A stretch of DNA of 64,000 nucleotides from an uncultured Verrucomicrobiota bacterium (GTDB lineage Bacteria > Verrucomicrobiota > Kiritimatiellia > CAIQIC01 > Lenti-01), in contig CALMNW010000101.1 of the NCBI GenBank assembly GCA_937872095.1, positions 62,001-126,000 of the forward strand. Direction: 5' to 3'. Position 1 is the first letter of the stretch. Each line of letters opens with the position of its first letter. Below the pieces are notes generated by a model that was given only the letters and a program-made list of their open reading frames with translations, searched no databases and was not told the DNA's origin. Below, one piece after another: positions 53,652-62,421 of the stretch. The translations under genes and the position numbers were made by a program.

Positions 53652-53677
53652 ACTTGTTTCGAAGGGATGGCCATCGC

Positions 53678-54073
53678 GTGAAAAACAACCTGTTACCTCT
53701 CGTCCGGAAACTTACCGTTCTGCTGCTCCTGGCGCTTCTGGCGGGGTGCGGAGGCGGCGACGACGGAGAAAGCCTGGACTATGCCGGCAACTGGCAAGGC
53801 CGGACGTCCAACGGCGGCACCATCGTTTTCACCGTGCAAGGCAATCTGGTCGTCTCCCTGCGCCTCGTCGATCCGCAAGGCGTCATTTGGTTCCCGCAGC
53901 CGACGGATATCCAAGGAAATTCCTTTTCCGCCGAATACGAGACCGACACCGCCGCCACCGACTTCGTTTCCCTCGATTGCACGTTCGGCTCCATCAACCA
54001 GGCGACCGGCAGCTATTCGATGCGCAAGGGCAGCAGCGTCTTGACCGGTACGTTCTCCGCCCAGCACCCCTAG
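53678..54073 (+). CDS. Small lipoprotein of unknown function
   Basis: The 131-aa protein starts at GTG (VKNNLLPLVRKLTVLLLLAL). It has a strict lipobox, LLAGC, then GGGDDGESLD as an acidic spacer. The mature part (YAGNWQGRTSNGGTIVFTVQ onward) is beta-rich, like small lipocalin/META-type domains, but I cannot name the family. It shares the idea of a 'GTW/GNW...T' opening with the C-terminal domains of the TN-repeat proteins, without clear homology. It has its own promoter and is followed by the lipid kinase after 11 bases. Confidence 0.75.
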   Translation: MKNNLLPLVRKLTVLLLLALLAGCGGGDDGESLDYAGNWQGRTSNGGTIVFTVQGNLVVSLRLVDPQGVIWFPQPTDIQGNSFSAEYETDTAATDFVSLDCTFGSINQATGSYSMRKGSSVLTGTFSAQHP

Positions 54074-54084
54074 GTGTCCGGGCC

Positions 54085-55005
54085 ATGAAGCCCAACCGAC
54101 AGGAAAACGAGCCGCGCAACATACGCGTGCTGGTAAATCCGAAATCGGGGTTGGGCACGTCGTTCGATTCGTTCTGGGGTCTCATCGAGAAATCGTTCGG
54201 CCCGCAGGGCGCCGACCTGACCTACCAGTTCAGCCACGACGTCGTCGATGGTTGCCGCAAGGCCGAGCGCGCGGTGCGCGACGGCGTCGATGCGATCCTC
54301 GTCGCCGGCGGGGACGGGATGGTCAACAGCATCGGCGGCGTGCTCGTCGGCACGCCGGTCGCCCTCGGGGTGATCCCCACGGGCAGCGGCAACGGCTTCG
54401 CCCGCCATTTCGGCATCCCGCTCGACGTGGCCGGAGCCGCGCAGGCCCTGGCCCGCGCGCAGCGAAAAACCATCGACGTGGGCACGGCCAACGGACGCCC
54501 CTTTTTCGTCACCTGCAGCCTGGCGTGGGACGCGGCCATTGCCCGCGGTTTCGAAGCCTTCCCGTTCCGCGGCATCGCGCCCTACGTCTTCGCCGCCGCC
54601 GCCGAACTGATCACCTACGAGAACCAACCCATCCACGCCTCCCTCGACGGCGGCCCCGTCCAGATCTTTTCCAACCCCATTCTGTTCACCGTCGCCAACC
54701 TCACCCAATACGGCGGCGGCGCGCAGATCGCGCCGAAGGCCCGCCCGGACGACGGCCTCATGGAACTCGTCGTGGCCCTCCGCCCCGATTTGCCGCTGTT
54801 GCTCATCAACATCGCCCGGCTTTTCAACGGCACGCTCGACCAGTTGCCCCAAGTCGCCACCCGCCGATTCCGCACGCTGGATCTCCATCGCCACAAAGCC
54901 ACGCCCATCCAGCTCGACGGCGAACTCGTGGATGCCGGACGCGACGTCGAAATCCGCCTGCTCCCGAAAGCCCTCGCGGTGCTGGCGCCCGAGAAAGCAA
55001 AATGA
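54085..55005 (+). CDS. Diacylglycerol/lipid kinase (DgkB/YegS family)
   Basis: The 306-aa soluble enzyme phosphorylates diacylglycerol or a related lipid. The nucleotide-binding opening is RVLVNPKSGLG (about residues 14-24), followed by ILVAGGDGMVNSIGGVLVGT (G-G-D-G-T-type motif with Met in place of Thr) and LGVIPTGSGNGFARHFGIP. The beta-sandwich C-terminal domain includes ITYENQPIHASLDGG and PDDGLMELVV. The ATG is at 54085; the stop overlaps ogt as ATGA. Confidence 0.93.
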   Translation: MKPNRQENEPRNIRVLVNPKSGLGTSFDSFWGLIEKSFGPQGADLTYQFSHDVVDGCRKAERAVRDGVDAILVAGGDGMVNSIGGVLVGTPVALGVIPTGSGNGFARHFGIPLDVAGAAQALARAQRKTIDVGTANGRPFFVTCSLAWDAAIARGFEAFPFRGIAPYVFAAAAELITYENQPIHASLDGGPVQIFSNPILFTVANLTQYGGGAQIAPKARPDDGLMELVVALRPDLPLLLINIARLFNGTLDQLPQVATRRFRTLDLHRHKATPIQLDGELVDAGRDVEIRLLPKALAVLAPEKAK

Positions 55006-55559
55006 ACGCGACCTTCATCCGAAAAACGCCCTTCGGCCCCGTCGCCATCGCCTGGGAAAATACCGGGCGCGGTCCCGTCGTCCGGCATGTGTTTCTTTCG
55101 ACACCCGCCCGGCCCGCCGACGAGGAATTCCGCCGGGTCTTTCCCGATGTCGCCGTGGCCTCCTGCCTGGACATCCGCGCCATCGTCGCCGGCATCCGCG
55201 CTTTGCTCGCGGGCGGCGACGTCGAGTTCGACCTCGATCTGGTCGCGCTGGAGGCCTGCCCGCCCTTCCAGCAGGCCGTGCTGCGCGCCACGCACCGCAT
55301 TCCCCGCGGCCGAGTCGCCTCCTATGGACGCATCGCCGCGCAACTCGGCCGTTCCGGCGCTTCGCGCGCCGTCGGCAACGCTCTCGCCGCCAATCCGTTT
55401 CCCCTCCTCGTGCCTTGCCACCGCGTCGTGCGCTCGGACGGCCAGCTGGGCGGCTTCGGCGGCGGCCCGCTCCTGAAACAAGCGCTGCTCGCCCGGGAAG
55501 GCGTCGCACCGGACGGCTCCGGCCGCATTGTTCCCGCCCGCTTCCATGGCGCCGGCTGA
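55002..55559 (+). CDS. ogt: Methylated-DNA--protein-cysteine methyltransferase
   Basis: It takes the alkyl group from O6-alkylguanine onto its own Cys, once per molecule. The 185-aa protein has the DNA-binding segment PRGRVASYGRIAAQLGRSGA then SRAVGNALAANP. The acceptor block is LVPCHRVVRSDGQLGGFGGG (P-C-H-R-V). The N-terminal domain is present but not Ada-like. It is translationally coupled to the lipid kinase; there is no evident functional link. Confidence 0.95.
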   Translation: MNATFIRKTPFGPVAIAWENTGRGPVVRHVFLSTPARPADEEFRRVFPDVAVASCLDIRAIVAGIRALLAGGDVEFDLDLVALEACPPFQQAVLRATHRIPRGRVASYGRIAAQLGRSGASRAVGNALAANPFPLLVPCHRVVRSDGQLGGFGGGPLLKQALLAREGVAPDGSGRIVPARFHGAG

Positions 55560-55574
55560 ACGCCGGCCGCGCGC

Positions 55575-55605
55575 AAACAAAAACGGCATCCGTTGCCGGA
55601 TGCCG
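55575..55605 (-). terminator. Terminator of the ribosomal operon
   Basis: The nine-base stem CGGCATCCG/CGGATGCCG is followed on the minus strand by GTTTTTG. It lies 27 bases beyond the rplQ stop and also between convergent genes, so it may act both ways. Confidence 0.85.
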
Positions 55606-55631
55606 CTTCGCGCAAGGACGGAAAAGAGAAA

Positions 55632-56123
55632 CTACTTCTTCTCTTCGTCCTTCTTGGCCTTCTTGGCGGCGGGTTTCTTGGCCGGCTTCGCGGCTTTCTT
55701 GTCCGCCTTTGGCTCGCTCTTGGGAGCCGCTTCGGTCTTCTCCGCCTTCACCTTCTTGGCCTTCGGAACGAAGTCCACCCACTCGAGGATGCACATTTCG
55801 CTGCTGTCGCTCAGGCGCTTGCCCAGCTTGACGACGCGGGTATAGCCGCCGGCGCGATCCTTCATGGCCGGGGCCACGGCGCCGAAGAGTTCGGCGACCG
55901 CCGCGTCCAGCTTGAGGAAGGACAAGGCCTGGCGCCGAGCCGCCAGCGTGCCCTTTTTGCCGACGGTGACCATCTTGTCGGCCAGGCGCTTGGTCGCGCG
56001 GGCCTTCGGCAGCGTGGTCCGGATGCGCTTGGCGAGGATGAGGTTGCTGACCAGGCTCGAAAACAGCGCTTCGCGCTGCGAGGACGTGCGGCCCAGTTTG
56101 ACGGTGTTCTTGCGATGGCGCAT
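55632..56123 (-). CDS. rplQ: Ribosomal protein L17
   Basis: This large-subunit protein lies near the exit tunnel. The 163-aa product starts MRHRKNTVKLGRTSSQREAL, the family opening, and the core ends near ILEWVD (about residue 116). A tail of about 45 residues made of Lys, Ala, Glu and Pro follows, absent from E. coli L17. It is the last gene of the operon, 19 bases after rpoA, and is followed by the terminator. Confidence 0.98.
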   Translation of the reverse strand: MRHRKNTVKLGRTSSQREALFSSLVSNLILAKRIRTTLPKARATKRLADKMVTVGKKGTLAARRQALSFLKLDAAVAELFGAVAPAMKDRAGGYTRVVKLGKRLSDSSEMCILEWVDFVPKAKKVKAEKTEAAPKSEPKADKKAAKPAKKPAAKKAKKDEEKK

Positions 56124-56142
56124 GGAAAATCTCCTGTCTCGG

Positions 56143-57150
56143 TTATTCTTCGACGGGCTTGGTCGACTTCAGCAGGTCGGCATCGAACGCCATGCCCAGC
56201 GAAAGGCCCAATTCCGCCAGCTTCTGCTTGATCTCGTTGAGCGACTTTTTCCCGAAGTTGCGGTACTTGAGCATTTCGGCCTCGGACTTCTGCGCCAGCT
56301 CGCCCACGGTGGTGATGTTGGCGTTGTTGAGGCAGTTGGCCGCGCGCACGCTCAGCTCGATCTCGTTGACGCTGATCGAGAGCTTCTTGGCCAGCTCTTC
56401 GCGGGCCGGATCCACGGACTTCTCGCTCTCCTGGAACTCGACGATGTCCTTGTCGAAGTTCACGAAGACGTCGAGATGGTGGCGCAGGATCGCGGCGGAG
56501 AGGGTCAGCGCCTCGTCGGGACCGATGCGGCCGTCGGTCCAGACTTCGAGCACGAGCTTGTCGTAATCGGTGCGGCGGCCGACGCGGGTGTTGTCCACGG
56601 CGTACTTGACGCGGCGGACGGGCGAAAACAGCGAGTCGATGGGAATGAGCCCGATTTCCTGGTCGGGCTTCTTGTTCCAGTCGGCCTGGCAATAGCCGCG
56701 GCCGATCTTGACTTCGATTTCGGCGTCGAACGTGCCGTCGGCGTCCAGCGTGCAGATGTGCTGGTCGGGATTGAGCACTTCGACGGACTGGTCGAGCTGG
56801 ATGTCGCCGGCGGTGACGTCGCCGGGGCCCTTGACCTTGATGCGCAGCATCTTCGGCTGGCGCGTGTACATCTTCAGCAGGACCTTCTTGAGGTTCAGCA
56901 CGATGTCGGTGACGTCTTCGACGCAGCCCTTCAGGTGGCAGAACTCGTGTTCGGCGCCCTGGATGCGCACGGAAGAAATCGCGGCGCCTTCGAGCGACGA
57001 CAGCAGCACGCGGCGCAGGGAGTTGCCGATGGTGCGGCCGTAGCCGGCTTCGAACGGCTCGGCGGTGAATTGGGCATAGGTCGCGGTGGCCGTGGCTTCG
57101 TCCTTGGCGACGAACTTGGGCATCTCGAACCGGTTCAGACGGGTACTCAT
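56143..57150 (-). CDS. rpoA: RNA polymerase alpha subunit
   Basis: It forms the assembly platform of RNA polymerase and contacts activators and UP elements. The 335-aa length is normal. The N-terminal domain includes GYGRTIGNSLRRVLLSSLEG and the C-terminal domain LSVRAANCLNNANITTVGEL and NFGKKSLNEIKQKL, the helix-hairpin-helix that touches DNA and sigma. There is a long gap (61 bases) to rpsD with no evident terminator. Confidence 0.99.
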   Translation of the reverse strand: MSTRLNRFEMPKFVAKDEATATATYAQFTAEPFEAGYGRTIGNSLRRVLLSSLEGAAISSVRIQGAEHEFCHLKGCVEDVTDIVLNLKKVLLKMYTRQPKMLRIKVKGPGDVTAGDIQLDQSVEVLNPDQHICTLDADGTFDAEIEVKIGRGYCQADWNKKPDQEIGLIPIDSLFSPVRRVKYAVDNTRVGRRTDYDKLVLEVWTDGRIGPDEALTLSAAILRHHLDVFVNFDKDIVEFQESEKSVDPAREELAKKLSISVNEIELSVRAANCLNNANITTVGELAQKSEAEMLKYRNFGKKSLNEIKQKLAELGLSLGMAFDADLLKSTKPVEE

Positions 57151-57211
57151 GTGTTTCTCCTTCCAGTCCCGGGCGTTGGCCGGAACGTATGGCGGGGGTT
57201 GTTGCGGGATC

Positions 57212-57838
57212 TTACTTCGAATAGAGTTCGACGATCAGCTGCTCGTTGACGACCGGCGCGATTTCCTCGCGGGTGGGCACGTGCAGGATCTCGGCCTTGA
57301 ATTCGGCCTTGTCGACGGTCATCCAGACGGGCCAGCCGCGGCTTTCGGCCGCGTCGAGGTGCGCCTTGGAATAGTCGCGGCTGCGCTTGACGTCGCGGGC
57401 CTGCACCACGTCGCCGGGCTTCACCTTGTAGGAGGGCACGTTGACCTTGATGCCGTTGACGCGCACGTGGCCGTGCAGCACGAACTGGCGGGCGGACCGG
57501 CGCGAAGGCGCCAGGCCCATGCGGTAGACGACGTTGTCCAAGCGCATTTCGAGCGCCTGCAGCAGGATTTCGCCGGTGACGCCGCGGGAGCGCAGGGCGC
57601 GCGCGAAGAACAGGCGGAACTGGCCTTCCTGCATGCCGTACATGTTGCGGAGGCGCTGTTTTTCCTGCAGCTGGATGCCGTAGTCCTTCAGGCGCGGGCG
57701 ACGGCCGCCGTGCTGGCCGGGGATGGAGTGCCCCTGCTCGATCGGGCACTTGGCCATGTAACAACGATCGCCCTTCAGAAAGAGCTTGATTCCCTGCCGA
57801 CGGCAGCGCTTGCACGCCGGTCCAATATATCTGCCCAT
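57212..57838 (-). CDS. rpsD: Ribosomal protein S4
   Basis: This primary 16S rRNA binding protein may also regulate its own operon. The 208-aa product retains the zinc-type Cys set (Cys9, 12, 26, 31), so it is the C+ form. The S4 RNA-binding domain reads RLDNVVYRMGLAPSRRSARQ and VLHGHVRVNGIKVNVPSYKV. It follows rpsK by 25 bases. Confidence 0.98.
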   Translation of the reverse strand: MGRYIGPACKRCRRQGIKLFLKGDRCYMAKCPIEQGHSIPGQHGGRRPRLKDYGIQLQEKQRLRNMYGMQEGQFRLFFARALRSRGVTGEILLQALEMRLDNVVYRMGLAPSRRSARQFVLHGHVRVNGIKVNVPSYKVKPGDVVQARDVKRSRDYSKAHLDAAESRGWPVWMTVDKAEFKAEILHVPTREEIAPVVNEQLIVELYSK

Positions 57839-57863
57839 GGGTGGTTCCTTCCTCTCGAATTGG

Positions 57864-58352
57864 TTAGACGCGGCGGCGCTTGCGGGCGCGGCAGCCGTTG
57901 TGCGGCACCGGCGTGATGTCCTTGATGCCCGAAATGGTCAGCCCCGCCGCCTGCACGGCGCGGATGGCGGATTCGCGGCCGGAGCCCGGACCCTGCACCA
58001 GGATTTCGACCTCGTGCATGCCGTAGCCGACGGCGACCTTGCAGGCTTCCTGCGAGACGATCGTGCCGGCGTACGCGGTGCTCTTGCGGGAGCCCTTGAA
58101 CCCGCACCGGCCGCCGCTGCTCCACGACAGCACGTTGCCGCGCGGATCGGTGATGCTGACGGTCGTGTTGTTGAACGAGGCCAGGATGTGGACGACGCCC
58201 ACGGGCACGCTCTTCGCGCCCTTGGCGCGGCGGCGGACGGTCTTGGCTTCGCCCTCGCCCCCTTCGGCGGCGGGCGCGGCCCCTTCGGCGGCGGGAGCGG
58301 CTTCGGCGGGCGCGGTCTGCGCCTTCACTTCATCTTTGGTTTCTTCTGCCAT
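57864..58352 (-). CDS. rpsK: Ribosomal protein S11 with N-terminal extension
   Basis: S11 lines the platform near the mRNA exit. Its core [20 protein letters not shown] and [18 protein letters not shown] is standard. The 162-aa product has about 35-40 extra N-terminal residues rich in Ala, Glu and Pro. The start ATG at 58352 is the obvious one, and no nearer start with a binding site precedes the core. Confidence 0.98.
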   Translation of the reverse strand: MAEETKDEVKAQTAPAEAAPAAEGAAPAAEGGEGEAKTVRRRAKGAKSVPVGVVHILASFNNTTVSITDPRGNVLSWSSGGRCGFKGSRKSTAYAGTIVSQEACKVAVGYGMHEVEILVQGPGSGRESAIRAVQAAGLTISGIKDITPVPHNGCRARKRRRV

Positions 58353-58363
58353 GGTTCAAATCC

Positions 58364-58792
58364 TTATTTGCTGGGAGCGGCGGGAGCGGCGCCGGCGGTG
58401 CTCTTGGCGGCCGAACGGGCTTCCTTGCCGCGGACGGCGCCGACGGTCTTGCGGGGACCCTTGCGGGTGCGCGCGTTGGTGCTGGTGCGCTGGCCGCGGA
58501 CCGGCAGGCCCTTGCGGTGGCGGATGCCCCGGTAGCAGTTCACGGCGATCAGGCGGCGGATGTTGCCCGACACTTCGCGGCGCAGGTCGCCTTCCACCAC
58601 GTATTCTTCCTGAAGCAGCTTCGACAGATTGGCGATTTCCTCGCCCGTCAGATCGTCGGCTTTCGTGGCGGGGGCGATCTTCAGCCGCTCCACCAGTTCC
58701 TTCGCGCGGGCCGGGCCCACGCCATAGATGTACCGCAGCGCGTACTCGACGCGCTTTTTCCCGGGAATATCGACACCAATCACTCTGGGCAT
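58364..58792 (-). CDS. rpsM: Ribosomal protein S13
   Basis: S13 sits at the head of the small subunit and contacts the P-site tRNA. The 142-aa protein begins MPRVIGVDIPGKKRVEYALR and has CYRGIRHRKGLPVRGQRTST NARTRKG, the family end. It then has an extra Ala/Lys-rich tail of about 20 residues. Confidence 0.98.
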   Translation of the reverse strand: MPRVIGVDIPGKKRVEYALRYIYGVGPARAKELVERLKIAPATKADDLTGEEIANLSKLLQEEYVVEGDLRREVSGNIRRLIAVNCYRGIRHRKGLPVRGQRTSTNARTRKGPRKTVGAVRGKEARSAAKSTAGAAPAAPSK

Positions 58793-58811
58793 TGCTCTTC
58801 TTCTCCTGACC

Positions 58812-58925
58812 TTAGCCTTGGCGCTGCTTGTGACGCAGATCGGTGCAGATGACCCGCACCACGCCCTTGCGACGCACGATCTTGCAGCGCTCGCAAATCC
58901 GTTTCACCGATGTTCTGACTTTCAT
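58812..58925 (-). CDS. rpmJ: Ribosomal protein L36
   Basis: The 37-aa protein [20 protein letters not shown] is complete, with the zinc ligands Cys11, Cys14, Cys27 and His32. It starts inside the infA stop (ATGA overlap), a firm choice over the longer open frame upstream. Confidence 0.97.
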   Translation of the reverse strand: MKVRTSVKRICERCKIVRRKGVVRVICTDLRHKQRQG

Positions 58926-59158
58926 GTTCCAACCTCTGCCTTCAAGATTTCCACGATCTCTCCGCGCGACATGTCGAACGGCGACATGGCCACGCGAATC
59001 CGCGCGCCCGGAAGACAAACCCATCCGGACGCGGGAACTTTCTCCCGCGGGACGAACGCCGTAAATTCATGTCCGTTCCCTAGTCTGGCACGGAAAGCGC
59101 GTAGTTCTATCACGTCCGCCACTTCCGCGTCCAGTTCAATTATTTCTTTTCCGCGCAC
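58922..59158 (-). CDS. infA: Translation initiation factor IF-1
   Basis: The 78-aa OB-fold protein blocks the A site during initiation. Readable features are [31 protein letters not shown] and [12 protein letters not shown] (compare LSPYDLTRGRI of E. coli). No ATG starts the frame at a sensible place; GTG at 59158 (VRGKEIIEL) does, lying 19 bases inside the end of map. The match to IF-1 is good but divergent in the first half. Confidence 0.9.
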   Translation of the reverse strand: MRGKEIIELDAEVADVIELRAFRARLGNGHEFTAFVPREKVPASGWVCLPGARIRVAMSPFDMSRGEIVEILKAEVGT

Positions 59159-59898
59159 GTCAGGATTTCCGCCGGACCGTCCGGCACCACGAGCACCGTA
59201 TGCTCGAAGTGGGCGGACCGCTTCCGGTCCCGGGTCTGGACCGTCCACCGGTTCGGCATCACGTCCACCTGGTACGTGCCCTGGTTGACCATCGGCTCGA
59301 TCGCCAGCGTCATCCCCGGCTTCAGGACGGGCCCTTTGCCGGGCGTCCCGAAATTGGGGATCTGCGGGTCCTCGTGCAGCTTCCGGCCCACGCCGTGCCC
59401 GCAGTAGTCCCGCACCACGCCGAATCCGGCGGCCTCCGCCACCGTCTGGACGGCATGGCCGACGTCGCCGATCCGGTTGCCGGCCCGCGCGGCGGCGATG
59501 CCCGCCGCCAAAGCGGCCTCAGTCACCTCGCACAGGCGGACCGATTCGGCATCCACCGCGCCCACGCGGACCGTGGTCGCGTTGTCGCCGATGAAGCCTT
59601 CGGCGACCACGCCGAGATCCACGCTGACGAGATCGCCGGCATTGATCGCCCGCGGACCGGGAATCCCGTGCACCACCTCCTCGTTGAGGGAGATGCACGT
59701 GTAGCCCGGGAATCCGCCATATCCAAAGAACGCGCTGACGACCCCGAGCGCCCGCATCCGTTCGGCGGCGAACGCATCGAGCTCACCCGTGGTCGTGCCC
59801 GGCCGGATCTGCGCCGCCACCTCCGCCAAGATCTGGGCGGACAACCGGCATGCCGTCCGCATGCACTTCAGTTCCGCCGGGGTCTTGATGGGAATCAT
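59140..59898 (-). CDS. map: Methionine aminopeptidase type I
   Basis: It removes the initiator Met. The 252-aa protein has VSVDLGVVAEGFIGDNATT (two Asp ligands), GHGVGRKLHEDP (His), LAIEPMV (Glu) and FEHTVLV (Glu/His region): all five metal ligands are in place. It lacks the zinc-finger N-terminal extension of some type I enzymes. It overlaps infA by 19 bases. Confidence 0.98.
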   Translation of the reverse strand: MIPIKTPAELKCMRTACRLSAQILAEVAAQIRPGTTTGELDAFAAERMRALGVVSAFFGYGGFPGYTCISLNEEVVHGIPGPRAINAGDLVSVDLGVVAEGFIGDNATTVRVGAVDAESVRLCEVTEAALAAGIAAARAGNRIGDVGHAVQTVAEAAGFGVVRDYCGHGVGRKLHEDPQIPNFGTPGKGPVLKPGMTLAIEPMVNQGTYQVDVMPNRWTVQTRDRKRSAHFEHTVLVVPDGPAEILTCAEKK

Positions 59899-59911
59899 CG
59901 GCCAGGCCGGT

Positions 59912-60556
59912 TCAGGCCAGTTTGGACAACAGTTCCGCCGTCGCCGCCTGGGGATTCGTCCCGGCGTTCACGCGGACCAGTATGCCCTTCTTCTCGTAGA
60001 AATCGATGAGGCTGGCCGTCTGCCGCTGGTAGACTTCCAGCCGGTTCAGCACGGTGGCCTCGCTGTCGTCGGGCCGCTGGTAGAGGACTCCGCCGCACTG
60101 GTCGCAGACGCCTTCCACCTTGGAAGGGATGTTCGTGACGTGGTAGACCGCGCCGCAGCCCTTGCAGATCCGGCGGCCGCTCAGGCGGCTGACGATCACG
60201 GGCGTGGGCACTTCGAGCAAAAAGACCTGGTTCACGGCCGCGCCGAGCTTCGCCAGGATTTCGTCGAGCTGGCGGGCCTGCTCCAGCGTGCGGGGAAACC
60301 CGTCGAACATGAACTTGTCCGTCGCCTGCCCTTGCGCGAGCCGTTCGCCCACGATGCGCAGGATGACGTCGTCCGGCACCAGCTCGCCCTTCTCCATGTA
60401 GGCCTTGGCTTCCAGGCCGGTCTTGCTGCCGGCCTTGATCGCGGCGCGCAGCATGTCGCCCGTGGAGACGTGCAGATAATCCGTGGCGCCGCGGACGCCT
60501 TCGGCCAAAGTGCCTTTGCCCGCGCCGGGCGCGCCGAGAAGGATGATGGCTTTCAT
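59912..60556 (-). CDS. adk: Adenylate kinase
   Basis: It balances AMP, ADP and ATP. The 214-aa product has the P-loop GAPGAGKGTLAEGV, the AMP-binding DGFPRTLEQA and the long LID domain. The LID carries four Cys (CKGC...CDQC) and thus a zinc site like that of Gram-positive and many other bacteria, not E. coli. It follows secY by 25 bases. Confidence 0.98.
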   Translation of the reverse strand: MKAIILLGAPGAGKGTLAEGVRGATDYLHVSTGDMLRAAIKAGSKTGLEAKAYMEKGELVPDDVILRIVGERLAQGQATDKFMFDGFPRTLEQARQLDEILAKLGAAVNQVFLLEVPTPVIVSRLSGRRICKGCGAVYHVTNIPSKVEGVCDQCGGVLYQRPDDSEATVLNRLEVYQRQTASLIDFYEKKGILVRVNAGTNPQAATAELLSKLA

Positions 60557-60581
60557 GCGGTGATCTCCCTGGTTCGACGGT

Positions 60582-61934
60582 TTAACGGCGGCCGCGCAGA
60601 TGGCCCTTGCGGAGGAATCCGTCGTAATGGCGCGTGACGAGGTGCGACTCCACCTGCCGCATCGTGTCGAGCATGACGCCCACGATGATCAGCAAGCTGG
60701 TTCCGCCGAAGAACTGCGCCACCATGCCGGGAATGTGGAACGAATTGGACAGAATCATCGGCAGCACGGCGATGCCCGTCAGGAAGACCGCGCCCGCCAA
60801 GGTGATGCGCGTCATCACCCGGTCGAGGAATTCCGCCGTCGGCTTGCCGGGGCGGATGCCAGGCACGTAGCCGCCGTACTTCTTCAGGTCGTCGGCGATC
60901 TGCACCGGGTGGAACTGGGTCGCGACCCAGAAGTAGGAGAAGAACAGGATCATCAGCGAGTACAGGATCACGTAGGTGGGACCGCCGTAGCGGAGGTAGA
61001 CCTGCGCGAAGCTCTTGACCGCGTCGATCGGCACCATCATCAGGATGCGCTGGGGGAACATCAGGATGGCCTGCGCGAAGATGATGGGCATCACGCCCGA
61101 GTAGTTGACGCGCAGGGGCATGTAGGTGCTCTGCCCGCCGTAGGTCTTGCGGCCGACCACCCGCTTGGCGTACTGCACCGGGATCTTGCGCTGCGCCTGC
61201 GTCACCGCGATCACGCCGCCGATCACCAGGAACGCCAGCACCAGCATCGCCACCAGCATGAAGACGTTGGCCGAGCCGCCCCGGAACATGTTGACCGTCT
61301 GCTGGATCGCGCCCGGCAGGCGGCTCACGATGCTGATCGTGATGATCAGCGAGATGCCGTTGCCGATGCCGCGGGCCGTGATCTGTTCGCCCAACCACAT
61401 CAGCATCATCGTGCCGGTCGTCATCGTCAGGACCGCCAGCAGCAGGAAGGGCACGCGGGACATCGTCACGATGGCCTCGCCGTCCATCACCTGCAGACCG
61501 AGCGCCGCGGGGCGCAGCAGCACCGACGCCATCGCGTAGCCCTGCAGAACGCACAGGCCCACGGTCAGATAGCGGCCGTACTGGATGATCTGCTGGCGGC
61601 CGGCGTCGCCTTCGCGCGCCAGCTTCTCCAGCGACGGAACGACCGCCGTCAGCAGCTGCAGGATGATCGAGGCGCTGATGCTGGGCATGATGCCCAGCGC
61701 GCCGATCGCCGCCTGCGTCAAGGCGCCGCCGCTGAACAGATCCAGCAGCCCCATGAAGCCGATGTCGCCGCCCTGCGCCGCCATGCGGTCCATGATGGCC
61801 CGCAGCGCTTCCGCATCCACGCCCGGGACCGGAATCACGGAGATCAAGCGGCACACGAAGATCAGCGCGATCGTGAACAGGATGCGCTGGCGCAACTCGG
61901 GGATCTTCAGGCTGTTGGCAAAGGCGGAAAGCAT
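60582..61934 (-). CDS. secY: Protein translocase subunit SecY
   Basis: This central pore of the Sec channel is a 450-aa protein with ten hydrophobic helices. It has the early MPSISASIILQLLT, TARGIGNGISLIITISIV, and the C-terminal YGGYVPGIRPGKPTAEFLD with RITLAGAVFLTGIAVLP. The cytoplasmic loop QAQRKIPVQYAKRVVGRKTY for ribosome/SecA contact is present. The C-terminus ends with an Arg/Gly-rich stretch. Confidence 0.99.
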   Translation of the reverse strand: MLSAFANSLKIPELRQRILFTIALIFVCRLISVIPVPGVDAEALRAIMDRMAAQGGDIGFMGLLDLFSGGALTQAAIGALGIMPSISASIILQLLTAVVPSLEKLAREGDAGRQQIIQYGRYLTVGLCVLQGYAMASVLLRPAALGLQVMDGEAIVTMSRVPFLLLAVLTMTTGTMMLMWLGEQITARGIGNGISLIITISIVSRLPGAIQQTVNMFRGGSANVFMLVAMLVLAFLVIGGVIAVTQAQRKIPVQYAKRVVGRKTYGGQSTYMPLRVNYSGVMPIIFAQAILMFPQRILMMVPIDAVKSFAQVYLRYGGPTYVILYSLMILFFSYFWVATQFHPVQIADDLKKYGGYVPGIRPGKPTAEFLDRVMTRITLAGAVFLTGIAVLPMILSNSFHIPGMVAQFFGGTSLLIIVGVMLDTMRQVESHLVTRHYDGFLRKGHLRGRR

Positions 61935-61961
61935 CGGGGGGCCCCTTTCGGTTCAGGTCGG

Positions 61962-62399
61962 TCAGGAAATCACTTCGCAGGACCCGCCGGCCTGCTCGAT
62001 CTTGGCCTTGGCCGTCGCGCTGAACGCATGGGCCGCGACCTTCCGCGCGCCGGACACGTCGCCGCCGCCGAGGATCTTGATGCGGCTCTTGGCGCCCACG
62101 CGGCCGGCCGCCACGAGCGCTTCGGGCGTGATGTCGCCCGCAAGGATCTTCGCCAGCTCGCCGATGTTCAGCGCCGCGTATTCCACGCGGTTGGGGCTGG
62201 TGAAACCGCGCTTGGGAATGCGGCGGATCAGCTTCATCTGGCCGCCTTCGAACAGGGGCTTGTGCTTGTGGCCGGTACGGCTCATCTGGCCCTTGTTGCC
62301 CTTGCCGGACGTCCGGCCCTTGCCGGAAGACTCGCCCCGGCCGACGCGCATGCGGCGTTTTTTCGCGCCGCGGGTGTTCTTCAACGAATGCAAATTCAT
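61962..62399 (-). CDS. rplO: Ribosomal protein L15
   Basis: The 145-aa protein shows the family opening MNLHSLKNTRGAKKRRMRVG and the Gly-rich GKGRTSGKGNKGQMSRTG. It stands 22 bases after rpsE, where most bacteria have rpmD (L30); no reading frame for L30 fits in that gap. Confidence 0.97.
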   Translation of the reverse strand: MNLHSLKNTRGAKKRRMRVGRGESSGKGRTSGKGNKGQMSRTGHKHKPLFEGGQMKLIRRIPKRGFTSPNRVEYAALNIGELAKILAGDITPEALVAAGRVGAKSRIKILGGGDVSGARKVAAHAFSATAKAKIEQAGGSCEVIS

Positions 62400-62421
62400 G
62401 GTGTGGGGTGCCCTTTCCTGT

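Noticed and set aside
53678-54073. Homologue of the TN-repeat proteins
   Set aside because: It shares only a vague GNW/GTW opening and small size; the strands and motifs do not align well.
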